Assembly: GCA_016937775.1 (NCBI GenBank)
Contig: JAFGVX010000029.1
Span: 1 to 33,247, forward strand
Origin: Campylobacterales bacterium
GTDB lineage: Bacteria > Campylobacterota > Campylobacteria > Campylobacterales > Sulfurovaceae
Direction: 5' to 3'
Length of the DNA: 33,247 nt
The notes under the pieces are model-generated. The model was given only the letters and a program-made list of their open reading frames with translations. It had not been told where the DNA came from and ran no database searches. A program made the position numbers and the translations under genes. Positions 1-7,659 of the stretch are shown piece after piece (the stretch's first letter is position 1; every line of letters begins with the position of its first letter).

Positions 1-24
1 ATGAAGGTCAAAGATGAAGAGTGA
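1..24 (+). CDS. 3' end of upstream gene, probably rbfA (partial)
   Basis: The window opens inside a gene that runs into rimP. Two frames are possible: one ends with TGA at 15-17, giving an ATGA overlap with the rimP start, and one ends with TGA at 22-24. The third frame stops at once. In many bacteria rbfA (30S maturation factor) precedes rimP, so this is probably its last codons. That identity rests on gene order alone; too few residues are visible to test it. Confidence 0.3.
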   Translation: MKVKDEE

Positions 25-442
25 AGAGGCAATTGCAAAGATAGTTGCATCACATGGTGCAACACTCTATGATACAGAGATAGCAAGCGAATTTGATGAG
101 ACAATCTTTAGAGTATATATCACAAAAGAGGGCGGAGTATCGCTCGATCTTTGCTCTGCTATCTCTCATGATCTTTCTCTTTATTTTGATGTTAATTCTC
201 CTTTAGAGGTGCAATATAGGCTAGAAGTAAGCTCGCCGGGCATTGAGAGAGTTTTAAATAAGCCAAAACATTTTGCAAATTCTATAGGAGAGATGATTAA
301 GTTACGGGTTGTAGATGAAGGTAATATCATAGGGGTGCTCAAAAGCTTTGACGATAACACTTTGGTCGTTGATATTGAAGGGAAAGAACGATCGATTGAT
401 ATGGGCAGCATTAAAAAAGCTAGAACATATTTTGAGTGGTAA
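14..442 (+). CDS. rimP: Ribosome maturation factor RimP
   Basis: RimP is a cytoplasmic factor needed for maturation of the 30S ribosomal subunit. The 142-residue protein has the family's two-part build: an N-terminal alpha/beta domain containing the pattern 'LEVSSPGIERVL' (about residues 70-81), the most conserved stretch of the family, and a C-terminal SH3-like barrel with 'GVLKSFDDNTLVVD'. Length fits the family (about 140-155). The start ATG at 14 lies behind AAGGT and overlaps the end of the upstream gene, so translation is probably coupled. The stop at 440-442 is four bases before the proposed ribD start, placing it in a processing/cofactor operon. Confidence 0.9.
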   Translation: MKSEEAIAKIVASHGATLYDTEIASEFDETIFRVYITKEGGVSLDLCSAISHDLSLYFDVNSPLEVQYRLEVSSPGIERVLNKPKHFANSIGEMIKLRVVDEGNIIGVLKSFDDNTLVVDIEGKERSIDMGSIKKARTYFEW

Positions 443-446
443 TATT

Positions 447-1454
447 TTGGAAAAATTAGATGAGTTTTGCATGCAACTCGCGCTTCAAGAGGCGTGGAAG
501 TACCAAATTCTTACCTATCCGAACCCTGCTGTGGGGGCTGTAGTCTCGTGTGAAGGTAAGATTATATCCGTTGCTGCACATAAGAGTTCCGGCACATCTC
601 ATGCAGAGATTGTTGCGCTTATCGAAGCGTATGAGATTATGGCAAAAAAAAATGCAAATTTTGATACAAATGATGCTCAAAGTGTTCATACATTTTTACG
701 CCGTCTTCCTGAGGGTTTTTTTGCCAAATGTACACTCTATGTCACACTTGAGCCATGCTCGCATGAAGGCAAGACACCTTCGTGTGCAATGCTCATTAAG
801 GATCTGAAGCTCAAGAGAGTCTGTATAGCAACACTTGATCCCATCATCTTGCACTCAGGTGGTGCAAAAATGCTTGAAGATGCAGGTATAGAGATAGATA
901 TTGGTATTTTTGAAGAGAAGGCAAAAGAGCTTCTGTATCCTTTTGAAGTATGGCAAAAGAGAGCTTTTGTGCTTTTTAAATTGGCACAAACTTCCAACGC
1001 CAAGATAACAGGCGGAGTGATTAGCTCACAAACCTCTAGAGAGCACACACATGAGCTTAGAGCGCTGTGTGATAAGCTACTCATTGGTGGTGCAACAGTG
1101 AGAGCAGATGAGCCAATTCTTGATAGTAGATTGACTCAAAAAAATCCTCCTGATGTATATATCTATACAAAAAATAGTGACACGATATCAAAAGATATAC
1201 CACTTTTTGATGTTGCAAATAGAGAGGTTAATCTTGGCGAAGACTTATCATTTTTGGATAAACCTTCATTTGTTTTAGTTGAAGGCGGCGAGGGGATGCT
1301 TAAAGCACTTAAAGATAAGATAGACTTTATATTGTTTTATCAAGCACCAAATTTGAGAGCCAAAGAGCACTCTTATGAGCTTGATATGGATTTGAAGTTT
1401 ATGCATTTTCAAAGAAGCGGACAAGATATAGCAATATGGAGCAAAAGAGTATGA
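447..1454 (+). CDS. ribD: Bifunctional riboflavin biosynthesis protein RibD (deaminase/reductase)
   Basis: RibD carries out two riboflavin steps: deamination of the pyrimidine product of GTP cyclohydrolase II and NADPH reduction of the ribosyl chain. The N-terminal cytidine-deaminase-like domain has the zinc ligands in 'SHAEIVAL' and 'TLEPCSHEGKTPSC'. The C-terminal half has the reductase features 'ITGGVISSQTSREHTHELRALCDKLLIGGATVRADEP' in pieces of the expected order. The frame is open from 348, but that part overlaps rimP and has no counterpart in RibD. The natural start is TTG at 447, giving 335 residues; ATG at 471 is the alternative. It starts right after rimP and its stop overlaps the ubiE start in ATGA. 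The riboflavin partner ribH lies at 17831-18298. No FMN riboswitch precedes it. Confidence 0.9.
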   Translation: MEKLDEFCMQLALQEAWKYQILTYPNPAVGAVVSCEGKIISVAAHKSSGTSHAEIVALIEAYEIMAKKNANFDTNDAQSVHTFLRRLPEGFFAKCTLYVTLEPCSHEGKTPSCAMLIKDLKLKRVCIATLDPIILHSGGAKMLEDAGIEIDIGIFEEKAKELLYPFEVWQKRAFVLFKLAQTSNAKITGGVISSQTSREHTHELRALCDKLLIGGATVRADEPILDSRLTQKNPPDVYIYTKNSDTISKDIPLFDVANREVNLGEDLSFLDKPSFVLVEGGEGMLKALKDKIDFILFYQAPNLRAKEHSYELDMDLKFMHFQRSGQDIAIWSKRV

Positions 1455-2176
1455 GTGATAATCAAAAACAAGAAAAAATCATAGGTATGTTCGATGAGAT
1501 TGCATCAACTTATGATCTTGCAAATAGGGTTTTGAGTTTTGGGATTGATAAGCAGTGGCGTAAAAAAGGGTGCGATAAAGCCTATGAGATACTCGCTAAA
1601 AATGAGCTTGAGCGTATAGCAGATATCGCATGTGGAACGGGTGATCTGCTTTTATATTGGAAATCAAGAGCGCAAAAAAAAGATATAAAGATTGGAGAAT
1701 TTGTAGGTATTGATCCTTCAAAGGGTATGCTTGAAGTTGCAAAGAAAAAAGTGAGTTTTGCCTCTTTTTTAGAGGGGAGGGCTCAAGAGTTGCCTTTAGA
1801 GGGCAATAGTTGTGATATCGTCTCCATATCTTATGGTATCAGAAATGTCGTTGATAAACCAAAAGCACTTCAAGAGTTCAATAGAGTTCTCAAAGAGAAA
1901 GGTATTGTCGTCATTCTCGAATTTACTAAACAAGAAAAGAGCGGATTTATCTCAAAAATTGTCGATATCTATATGAAAAAGATACTGCCTGCTATTGGAG
2001 GATTGGTATCTCAAAACTATAAAGCCTATAAGTATCTGCCTGATTCTATAGAAGATTTTTTGACAACGCGGATGCTTGAAGAGGCATTGAGTGATGCAGG
2101 ATTTGAGATAAAATATTCTAAATCTTTCTCAATGGGCATCTCAACACTCTTGGTGGCACAGAAAAAAGAGGGATAA
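1451..2176 (+). CDS. ubiE: Demethylmenaquinone methyltransferase (UbiE/MenG)
   Basis: This SAM-dependent enzyme adds the last methyl group in menaquinone synthesis; ubiquinone is not expected in this lineage. The class I methyltransferase fold shows the SAM motif 'IADIACGTGDLLLYW', the acidic residue in 'FVGIDPSKGML', and the UbiE signature 'SISYGIRNVVDKPKAL' followed by 'VVILEFTKQ'. The chosen start is ATG at 1451 because it overlaps the ribD TGA in ATGA and sits behind an A/G-rich site; ATG at 1436 lies inside ribD. That gives 241 residues, normal for the family. MqnC at 16386 is an earlier step of the futalosine route to the same product. Confidence 0.92.
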   Translation: MSDNQKQEKIIGMFDEIASTYDLANRVLSFGIDKQWRKKGCDKAYEILAKNELERIADIACGTGDLLLYWKSRAQKKDIKIGEFVGIDPSKGMLEVAKKKVSFASFLEGRAQELPLEGNSCDIVSISYGIRNVVDKPKALQEFNRVLKEKGIVVILEFTKQEKSGFISKIVDIYMKKILPAIGGLVSQNYKAYKYLPDSIEDFLTTRMLEEALSDAGFEIKYSKSFSMGISTLLVAQKKEG

Positions 2177-3436
2177 ATGGCATCTTCATCTTTGGTAAGC
2201 GTCTCATCACTTAATACAAAGATCAAATCACTTTTAGAGACCACCTTTATGCACATAAGCCTAGAGGGCGAGGTGGCATCATTAACTTACCATACAAGTG
2301 GACATCTTTATTTTAGCGTCAAAGATGCAGACAGCTCCATAAGATGCGTGATGTTCAAATCCAATGCTTCAAGAATGAAATTTCGTCTCGAAGAGGGGAT
2401 GCGTATCATTATAGAAGGTTCCGTGAGTGTCTATGTGCCACGAGGAGAGTATCAATTTTACGCACTAAGCATCGAGCCTTATGGGCAAGGTGCACTTGCT
2501 CTCGCATTTGAGCAGCTCAAAAAGAGTCTCGAGGCAAAAGGGTATTTTGATGTTTCAAGAAAAAAACAACTTCCAAGATATATAAGCTCTTTAGCTTTGG
2601 TCACAGCAAAAGAGAGTGCTGCACTCCATGATATGCTTAAAATTGCACAGAAACGCTGGTCACTACTTGATGTAACCATAGTTGATACTCTAGTTCAAGG
2701 CGAACAAGCGCCTATGCAGATAGCAGGGGCTATAAAAAAAGCTGATACTCTTGGTGTGGATGTAATCGTAGTCGCTAGAGGTGGAGGAAGTATAGAGGAT
2801 CTCTGGGCATTTAATACCGAAGAGGTCGCAGATGCCATCTTCCATGCTACAACACCTATAGTAAGTGCCGTGGGTCATGAAGTTGATGTGATGATTAGCG
2901 ATTATATTGCCGATCTGAGAGCGCCTACACCAAGCGCGGCTATGGAGATGATCTTACCAAGCAAAGAGGATGTTGCTATTTCTCTTGATGAGCGTTTTGA
3001 TGCGATAAAAAGAGTTATGAGTGATAAAATACATAATTATGATCGTTCATTAACCCATATAAAAGAGATGCTCGTGCATCTAAGTCCTCAAAGACAAATC
3101 GATGAGATACTCTCCAAGATAGAAGATATCAAAAAAGAGTTTGTATTTACAGTAGGAAAGATATTTGCGTATAAACAGAGAGAAATCAGTGAGAAGATCG
3201 AAGCGCTCAATGACAGTATAGTAAGACAGATGGCACAAAAAGATATGATGCTTAAAAATTTATTGGCATTTTATCTTGCCAGTGATCCTAGAAAAAGAGT
3301 AGTGGATGGTTGGGCTCAAGTTTTAGTAAATGATAAACTCACTAAGTTAGAAGATATTGATAAGGGGCAAAAATTTATGCTTCAAGACAAAACTACAAAG
3401 TTAACTGTAGTTTGCGAAGATAAGTCTAAGATTTAG
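2177..3436 (+). CDS. xseA: Exodeoxyribonuclease VII large subunit XseA
   Basis: Catalytic subunit of exonuclease VII, which cuts single-stranded DNA to oligonucleotides in mismatch repair and damage processing. The N-terminal OB-fold (about residues 15-100, '[22 protein letters not shown]') binds DNA. The catalytic core has '[16 protein letters not shown]' and the '[20 protein letters not shown]' segment with the conserved H, D and R positions. A coiled-coil region follows from about residue 270. Length is 419, usual for the family. ATG directly follows the ubiE TAA. Its last four bases overlap the serS stop on the other strand. The small subunit gene xseB is not in the window. Confidence 0.93.
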   Translation: MASSSLVSVSSLNTKIKSLLETTFMHISLEGEVASLTYHTSGHLYFSVKDADSSIRCVMFKSNASRMKFRLEEGMRIIIEGSVSVYVPRGEYQFYALSIEPYGQGALALAFEQLKKSLEAKGYFDVSRKKQLPRYISSLALVTAKESAALHDMLKIAQKRWSLLDVTIVDTLVQGEQAPMQIAGAIKKADTLGVDVIVVARGGGSIEDLWAFNTEEVADAIFHATTPIVSAVGHEVDVMISDYIADLRAPTPSAAMEMILPSKEDVAISLDERFDAIKRVMSDKIHNYDRSLTHIKEMLVHLSPQRQIDEILSKIEDIKKEFVFTVGKIFAYKQREISEKIEALNDSIVRQMAQKDMMLKNLLAFYLASDPRKRVVDGWAQVLVNDKLTKLEDIDKGQKFMLQDKTTKLTVVCEDKSKI

Positions 3437-4677
3437 AGATAACTTTTTAAAACTTCTGGTATCTCTATACTTCCATTTTCATCTTGATAATTTTCCATGA
3501 TGGCAACAAGTGTTCTACCAACTGCAAGAGCAGAGCCATTTAATGTGTGAACAAAGTTGTTTTTACCATCTTCTTTGTATCTGATTTTTGCTCTTCGTGC
3601 TTGAAAATCTCTAGTATTTGATATGGAACTTATCTCTCTATATTTATTTTGTCCTGGCAACCATACTTCTATATCAACAGTTTTACTAGCACCAAATCCT
3701 AGATCTCCACCGCAAAGCATAACAAGTCTGTGCGGAAGCCCAAGAAGTGTCAAAAGATTCGAAGCATTTTCTACCATCATATCAAATATCTCATCACTTT
3801 TATCTGGGTGAGTGATAGCAACCATTTCAACTTTGTCAAATTGATGTTGTCTTATCATCCCTCTAGTATCTCTTCCTGCGCTTCCTGCTTCTTTTCTAAA
3901 ACAAGGAGTATATGCGCTCATCAAAATCGGTAGAGCATTTGCATCGATTATCTCATCATTGTATAGATTTGTTAAAGGTACTTCAGCTGTTGGTATCAGA
4001 TACAAATCTTCATCGTCTATCTTAAATAGATCTTCTTCAAATTTTGGTAATTGCCCAGTGCCAAGAAGCATTTGTGCATTATTCATAAGTGGCAAGTTGA
4101 ACTCTTCAAAACCTGCTTTTGCATTGGTATCTAAAAAGAAATTTATCAAAGCACGCTCAAGCTTTGCTCCTTGTCCTTTGAGTACAGAAAAACGACTTTT
4201 AGCGAGTTTCACGCCTCTTTCAAAATCAATCCAACCGTTTGTAACACCTAGATCCCAATGTTCTTTCGGTTCAAATCCGAACTCTTTTGGAGTAAGAACT
4301 TTTTTGATTTCTACATTATCATCTTCACTTAAACCTTCTGGAACGCTATCATCTGGAAAGTTTGGTATCATAAGAGCTAAATTTTCTAGCTTTTCATTTG
4401 CAACTCTTGCATTTTCTAGCAATGCCGGAAGCTCATTTTTGTATTTATCTATATCATTTTTTAGCGTATCCGTATCAAGACCTTTTTGTTTGTATTCTCC
4501 AAAAAGTTTTGATAGTTTGTTTTGTTCCGCTTTTGCACTCTCGTAAGCAGTATTTGCCTCTTTGAGCTCCACAAACATATTTTTAAGAGTTTCCAATATA
4601 CCGGTATCAACACCTTTTTTTTGAAGCTTTAGGCTTGCTTCATCAAGATTGTTTTGGAGATATTTTAGATCAATCAT
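3433..4677 (-). CDS. serS: Seryl-tRNA synthetase
   Basis: Class II aminoacyl-tRNA synthetase charging tRNA-Ser (and tRNA-Sec where present). The first about 100 residues form the long antiparallel coiled-coil arm that contacts the tRNA variable arm. The catalytic domain shows 'TAEVPLTN', motif 2 '[22 protein letters not shown]' (read in pieces) and motif 3 '[19 protein letters not shown]'. The frame is open from a TTG at 4680, but ATG at 4677 is six bases after GAAGG (4688-4684), so I chose it, giving 414 residues. It is convergent with xseA, sharing 3433-3436, and appears to be transcribed alone from the 4704-4709 box. Confidence 0.95.
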   Translation of the reverse strand: MIDLKYLQNNLDEASLKLQKKGVDTGILETLKNMFVELKEANTAYESAKAEQNKLSKLFGEYKQKGLDTDTLKNDIDKYKNELPALLENARVANEKLENLALMIPNFPDDSVPEGLSEDDNVEIKKVLTPKEFGFEPKEHWDLGVTNGWIDFERGVKLAKSRFSVLKGQGAKLERALINFFLDTNAKAGFEEFNLPLMNNAQMLLGTGQLPKFEEDLFKIDDEDLYLIPTAEVPLTNLYNDEIIDANALPILMSAYTPCFRKEAGSAGRDTRGMIRQHQFDKVEMVAITHPDKSDEIFDMMVENASNLLTLLGLPHRLVMLCGGDLGFGASKTVDIEVWLPGQNKYREISSISNTRDFQARRAKIRYKEDGKNNFVHTLNGSALAVGRTLVAIMENYQDENGSIEIPEVLKSYL

Positions 4678-4703
4678 CAAAAACCTTCGTCAAAAATTTA
4701 GTA

Positions 4704-4709
4704 ATTATA
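4704..4709 (-). promoter_or_regulatory. Putative -10 box for serS
   Basis: TATAAT reads on the minus strand 27 bases before the serS ATG. No good -35 is visible at 17 bases, which is common for sigma-70 promoters of this lineage, where only the -10 and an AT-rich upstream region are conserved. Confidence 0.35.
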
Positions 4710-4846
4710 GTCAAAAAGTAAGAAAAGGGAGTTTAATAAGGAGAAGCGTATAGATTTGATTTCGATAATATATAAATGGATGACAGTGCTATCAGCTTGT
4801 AAATCTTGGCGACAAAAGAGATAAATAGTATGATAAATTAGAACTG

Positions 4847-4855
4847 TGATATAAT
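4847..4855 (+). promoter_or_regulatory. Extended -10 promoter for the sulfotransferase
   Basis: TGATATAAT is an extended -10 (TGnTATAAT) about 29 bases before the TTG start at 4884. The intergenic region from 4681 to 4883 otherwise holds only the serS promoter; no small ORF with a convincing ribosome binding site was seen. Confidence 0.45.
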
Positions 4856-4883
4856 TTTGGCAACATAAATAGAAAGGAATTTT

Positions 4884-5783
4884 TTGAGTTCAGAGAAAAA
4901 TATGCTCATAGTAGCCGGCGTTCATAAAAGTGCCACGACTTCACTCTATGAATATTTTATGCCCCATAAAGATATTTGTTGTGGGAAAAAGAAGGAGATT
5001 CACTATTATACCCCGTTGCGTTATAAGAAAAAAATTGACTCTTTAGACTCTTATTTAAAGCAGTTTTCTCAATGCGAAGAGAAGCAATATCTTCTAGAAG
5101 CAAGCCCACCTTATCTATACGGCAAAAGTGCAATAGCTCAAAAAATTCATAATGATTTTAAAAATGCTCGAATTATCATTATCTTGAGAGAACCGACGGA
5201 GCGTTTCATCTCTTTTTTCAAATTTACAAAAAGTGATTTTAGGTTGAATAAGGATGTGGAATTTAGAGATTTTATAGATAAAAGTTATGCATTGAAAGAT
5301 GCAGTGGATACAGATGATCTCTACTATAGAACTTTTCGAGAAGGTCAATATTCTGAATATCTCGAAGATTGGTTTACTGTTTTTGGAGACTCTTTAAAAG
5401 TAATCTTTTTTGATGACGTAAAAGAAAACCCACAAAATGTCATGTTCGATTTGTGTAAGTGGCTTCATATTTCAGACGATCCCTATAAAGATTTAACTAT
5501 ATTTGAAATCAAAAATAAAACGAAAGCTTCAAGGTTTAAATCTATCTATAAAATTGCCTCTTTTATAAATATGAGGTTTGAACTCTTTTTTAGAAGACAT
5601 CCGAGTATCAAAAAAACTCTTTACAAATTATATTTTTTACTCAATGAAGATAAGGCAAAAAATGATATTCGAAATGTAGACATTGATTATCTGCGAACTC
5701 TCTATGCGGATGAAAATAAAAAATTAGCTATATTACTGAAGAAAAACGGCTATACAAAACTTCCAAAATGGTTAGATCTATAG
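4884..5783 (+). CDS. Sulfotransferase family protein (PAPS-dependent, substrate unknown)
   Basis: This 299-residue protein should transfer sulfate from PAPS to a hydroxyl or amino group of a carbohydrate or similar acceptor. The 5'-phosphosulfate loop is 'GVHKSATTSLYEYF' (residues 12-25; usual form GxPKSGTTxL). The 3'-phosphate site is 'RIIIILREPTERFISFF', with R102 and S110 at the canonical eight-residue spacing. 'KKEIHYYTP' (37-45) matches the family's KExHFF segment. Start is TTG at 4884 because AAAGGAA lies five bases upstream; ATG at 4902 would trim six residues and keep the loop. It stands alone between serS and the convergent membrane operon, with no glycosyltransferase or PAPS-synthesis gene nearby, so the acceptor (LPS, capsule or a small molecule) is unknown. 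Confidence 0.8.
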   Translation: MSSEKNMLIVAGVHKSATTSLYEYFMPHKDICCGKKKEIHYYTPLRYKKKIDSLDSYLKQFSQCEEKQYLLEASPPYLYGKSAIAQKIHNDFKNARIIIILREPTERFISFFKFTKSDFRLNKDVEFRDFIDKSYALKDAVDTDDLYYRTFREGQYSEYLEDWFTVFGDSLKVIFFDDVKENPQNVMFDLCKWLHISDDPYKDLTIFEIKNKTKASRFKSIYKIASFINMRFELFFRRHPSIKKTLYKLYFLLNEDKAKNDIRNVDIDYLRTLYADENKKLAILLKKNGYTKLPKWLDL

Positions 5784-5835
5784 AAAAATAGAGAATAAGG
5801 CATATTATTTCTATGGCATATAGAGATTTTTCATA

Positions 5836-6369
5836 TTAATTTATTGCATCCATCGGTGCTTCAAGCTTCGTAAGATTTTCATCATACATCCCAACAAGAA
5901 GGAGTTCTCCCGAGTCATCGACTCGAAATTCACCATAGCGTGCTCTTTCATAATATTTTGCAGTTCCCTCTTGGAAGAAAAAAGCATTGGTAGCAAACTT
6001 GACCTCGCCGCCTCTTATGCGGTAGTGCATAAGCAGCTCATCATCTGATAGCTTTTGATTGGCATAGAGTGTTTTAAAGCTTGCGATTTTTTTATCATCT
6101 AGTTTGACGATTACATACCCATCTTCTGCATCAATGGAGTAGGTTCGGTTGCCATACTCATCATAATCTTGCAAAGCACGGTAGATGTCGTTACTAATCT
6201 CAAATCGTAATGCCATATAATCGCCTTGCATGAGTGAACGAGGATCAACCGGAGCCAGTGCTAAGTAAACAACCTCCCCATTTGCTAAGTGATTTTCTTT
6301 TTTGAGAATCGATATATTGACAAGTAGCAATACAAGTATGAGGGAGATAAATGCGACTATCTTATCCAT
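5836..6369 (-). CDS. GDYXXLXY-domain membrane-anchored protein
   Basis: A protein of 177 residues with one N-terminal membrane segment (about residues 3-22, 'IVAFISLILVLLLVNISIL') and a globular remainder expected outside the membrane. It carries the family-defining motif 'GDYMALRF' (GDYxxLxY type; the last position is F). The family commonly follows DUF2157 and DUF4401 genes, as here; its function is unknown. ATG at 6369 was chosen because AAGGAGG, an almost perfect Shine-Dalgarno, lies just upstream; an in-frame ATG at 6387 lacks one. It overlaps the preceding gene by eight bases, and this strong site would allow translation even if the upstream genes are interrupted. Unlike its two upstream partners it is intact. 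Confidence 0.85.
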   Translation of the reverse strand: MDKIVAFISLILVLLLVNISILKKENHLANGEVVYLALAPVDPRSLMQGDYMALRFEISNDIYRALQDYDEYGNRTYSIDAEDGYVIVKLDDKKIASFKTLYANQKLSDDELLMHYRIRGGEVKFATNAFFFQEGTAKYYERARYGEFRVDDSGELLLVGMYDENLTKLEAPMDAIN

Positions 6370-6751
6370 TTTCGACCTCCTTATCAACTAAAAGAAAGTG
6401 TTTCAATGTCCAGTATAAGATAAGTAATGCAATTCCAAGCACCAATAAAGTGCCGGCTTTTTCTAGTAATGTAATATCGAGAAAATAGTAGTAGGAAGAG
6501 ATAGAGAAGAGTAGAGATATGATACCTAATCCCATCAAAATACGATTACTATTGGAAAAACCCAACAAGAGTATAAGTATGCTTGTGATGATGCCATATA
6601 CTTCTATGGAAATCGCAGTCAATATCATAGTAGCAATAAAAATACTCATTGTAAATGAATCTGTGATTTTATGACCATATCGTTTGAGAATAGACCAAGT
6701 AACATAGAGAACTACCGCCCCTATAAGAAGTTCTCCAATCCACGGAGGCAT
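6362..6751 (-). CDS. DUF4401 membrane protein, 3' part after an in-frame TAA
   Basis: A 129-residue, very hydrophobic segment with about four membrane helices. Its ATG follows directly, in the same frame, the TAA (6754-6752) that ends the preceding DUF4401 part. No Shine-Dalgarno lies before the ATG; the upstream bases are TTTTGACAATATCCAA. With the upstream part the whole would be about 355 residues, a usual size for DUF4401 proteins. I therefore read it as the C-terminal part of one gene split by a nonsense codon, which could still be made by readthrough or by termination-reinitiation on the abutting ATG. Its end overlaps the GDYXXLXY start, so the operon geometry is preserved. Confidence 0.65.
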   Translation of the reverse strand: MPPWIGELLIGAVVLYVTWSILKRYGHKITDSFTMSIFIATMILTAISIEVYGIITSILILLLGFSNSNRILMGLGIISLLFSISSYYYFLDITLLEKAGTLLVLGIALLILYWTLKHFLLVDKEVENG

Positions 6752-7432
6752 TTATTGGATATTGTCAAAATAGGTTAGATTTTCAGCAATCTCACGATAA
6801 CTAAAAAATATGCTTTGACTCGTATTCATATAGACAATAGCAAAAATAAGTCCATATCCAATGGCTCTTTGTTCGGACATGTATCTTGGATAATTAAATT
6901 CATGAAGCCATAAAAATGCTGTAACAAATACTATAATGGCGGTTGCAATACTAGGCATACCAAAGAAAAAAAGTGCTATCGAAAAAGAAGAGGCAGCCAA
7001 AAAAGACCCAACTATTCGATGAATATAATTTGGTACAAATAGTGCAATCATCGCAAAAAATAGCGATGTAAGAAGCCATTGTACTTTGTCACTAGTAGTG
7101 CTCTCAAAGATACCCCAAACGATAAGTGCTTGTCCTGCAAAACTTATTGCCAAGGCAAGATTTTCGTAAAAATCATTTTTTGGTATTTGTAAAAGAGCAA
7201 ATCCTCCTGCAATCATCATTCCGCCCAATACGAGAGATACAGAGGGATTCTCAAGAGCATTATAAAACTGTAAACCTAAAAATAAAAATAGAAACAGAGC
7301 AGCCAACCAGCCAGAGATAGCAAGGAGTATTTTTGTATGCCAAAATGTCTCAATCGTATCAGACTTTGGTTGTTCTCCTTGTACGATACCTGCTTGTTTG
7401 AGTATTCCCCAAAGATTTTTTTTAATACTCAT
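6752..7432 (-). CDS. DUF4401 membrane protein, 5' part ending at an in-frame TAA
   Basis: A 226-residue integral membrane protein with about six to seven helices after a short soluble start (MSIKKNLWGILKQAGI). This layout and its place between DUF2157 and GDYXXLXY fit DUF4401, whose role is unknown. ATG at 7432 is chosen because AAGGAG lies eight bases upstream and because it overlaps the TGA of the preceding frame in ATGA; the longer start at 7465 lies in that gene. The frame ends in '...YFDNIQ' then TAA, immediately followed in frame by 'MPPWIGELLIG', the start of another hydrophobic segment. The stop is in a loop just before a membrane helix. Family assignment is from context and hydrophobic pattern. 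Confidence 0.65.
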   Translation of the reverse strand: MSIKKNLWGILKQAGIVQGEQPKSDTIETFWHTKILLAISGWLAALFLFLFLGLQFYNALENPSVSLVLGGMMIAGGFALLQIPKNDFYENLALAISFAGQALIVWGIFESTTSDKVQWLLTSLFFAMIALFVPNYIHRIVGSFLAASSFSIALFFFGMPSIATAIIVFVTAFLWLHEFNYPRYMSEQRAIGYGLIFAIVYMNTSQSIFFSYREIAENLTYFDNIQ

Positions 7433-7650
7433 GCTTTCCACTCCTTTTGGATTTTTCGCAACCAAAATGCTGCTCCCGCACCCATGCCTACTATTAATAT
7501 TGCCACGAGAAGTAATCCCTCGATATTTAAATCTTTTATTACAACTTTTAATAAAAATGATGTTGCCGTAATGATGCCTGAGAGTGCTACACTTGAGAGC
7601 ATAAAAAGATCGCGTCTGATATTTTTATAAAAAAAGTAAAAAGACGCCAT
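7429..7650 (-). CDS. DUF2157 membrane protein, 3' part after an in-frame TAG
   Basis: A 73-residue segment in the same frame as the DUF2157 part upstream, separated from it by TAG and three codons (F-I-W). It begins inside a membrane helix ('MASFYFFYKNIRRDLF'), then has another hydrophobic stretch and ends in a charged 'WLRKIQKEWKA' tail, which resembles the end of complete DUF2157 proteins. Its TGA overlaps the DUF4401 ATG in ATGA, so the end of this frame was once, or is still, translated. No Shine-Dalgarno precedes its ATG. It is best read as the C-terminal quarter of a single gene (joined length about 321 residues). Confidence 0.65.
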   Translation of the reverse strand: MASFYFFYKNIRRDLFMLSSVALSGIITATSFLLKVVIKDLNIEGLLLVAILIVGMGAGAAFWLRKIQKEWKA

Positions 7651-7659
7651 CCAGATAAA

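Noticed and set aside
348-446. Extended ribD start giving 33 extra residues
   Set aside because: The extra part overlaps rimP out of frame and does not look like RibD; the TTG at 447 starts where the family normally starts.
3959-4546. Long open frame (195 codons) on the plus strand opposite serS
   Set aside because: It is a Ser/Phe-rich shadow of a certain gene, has no ribosome site and resembles no protein I know.
5784-5835. Terminator between the sulfotransferase and the GDYXXLXY gene
   Set aside because: Only an imperfect, bulged AT-rich stem and a repeated GGCATAT are visible; too weak to call.
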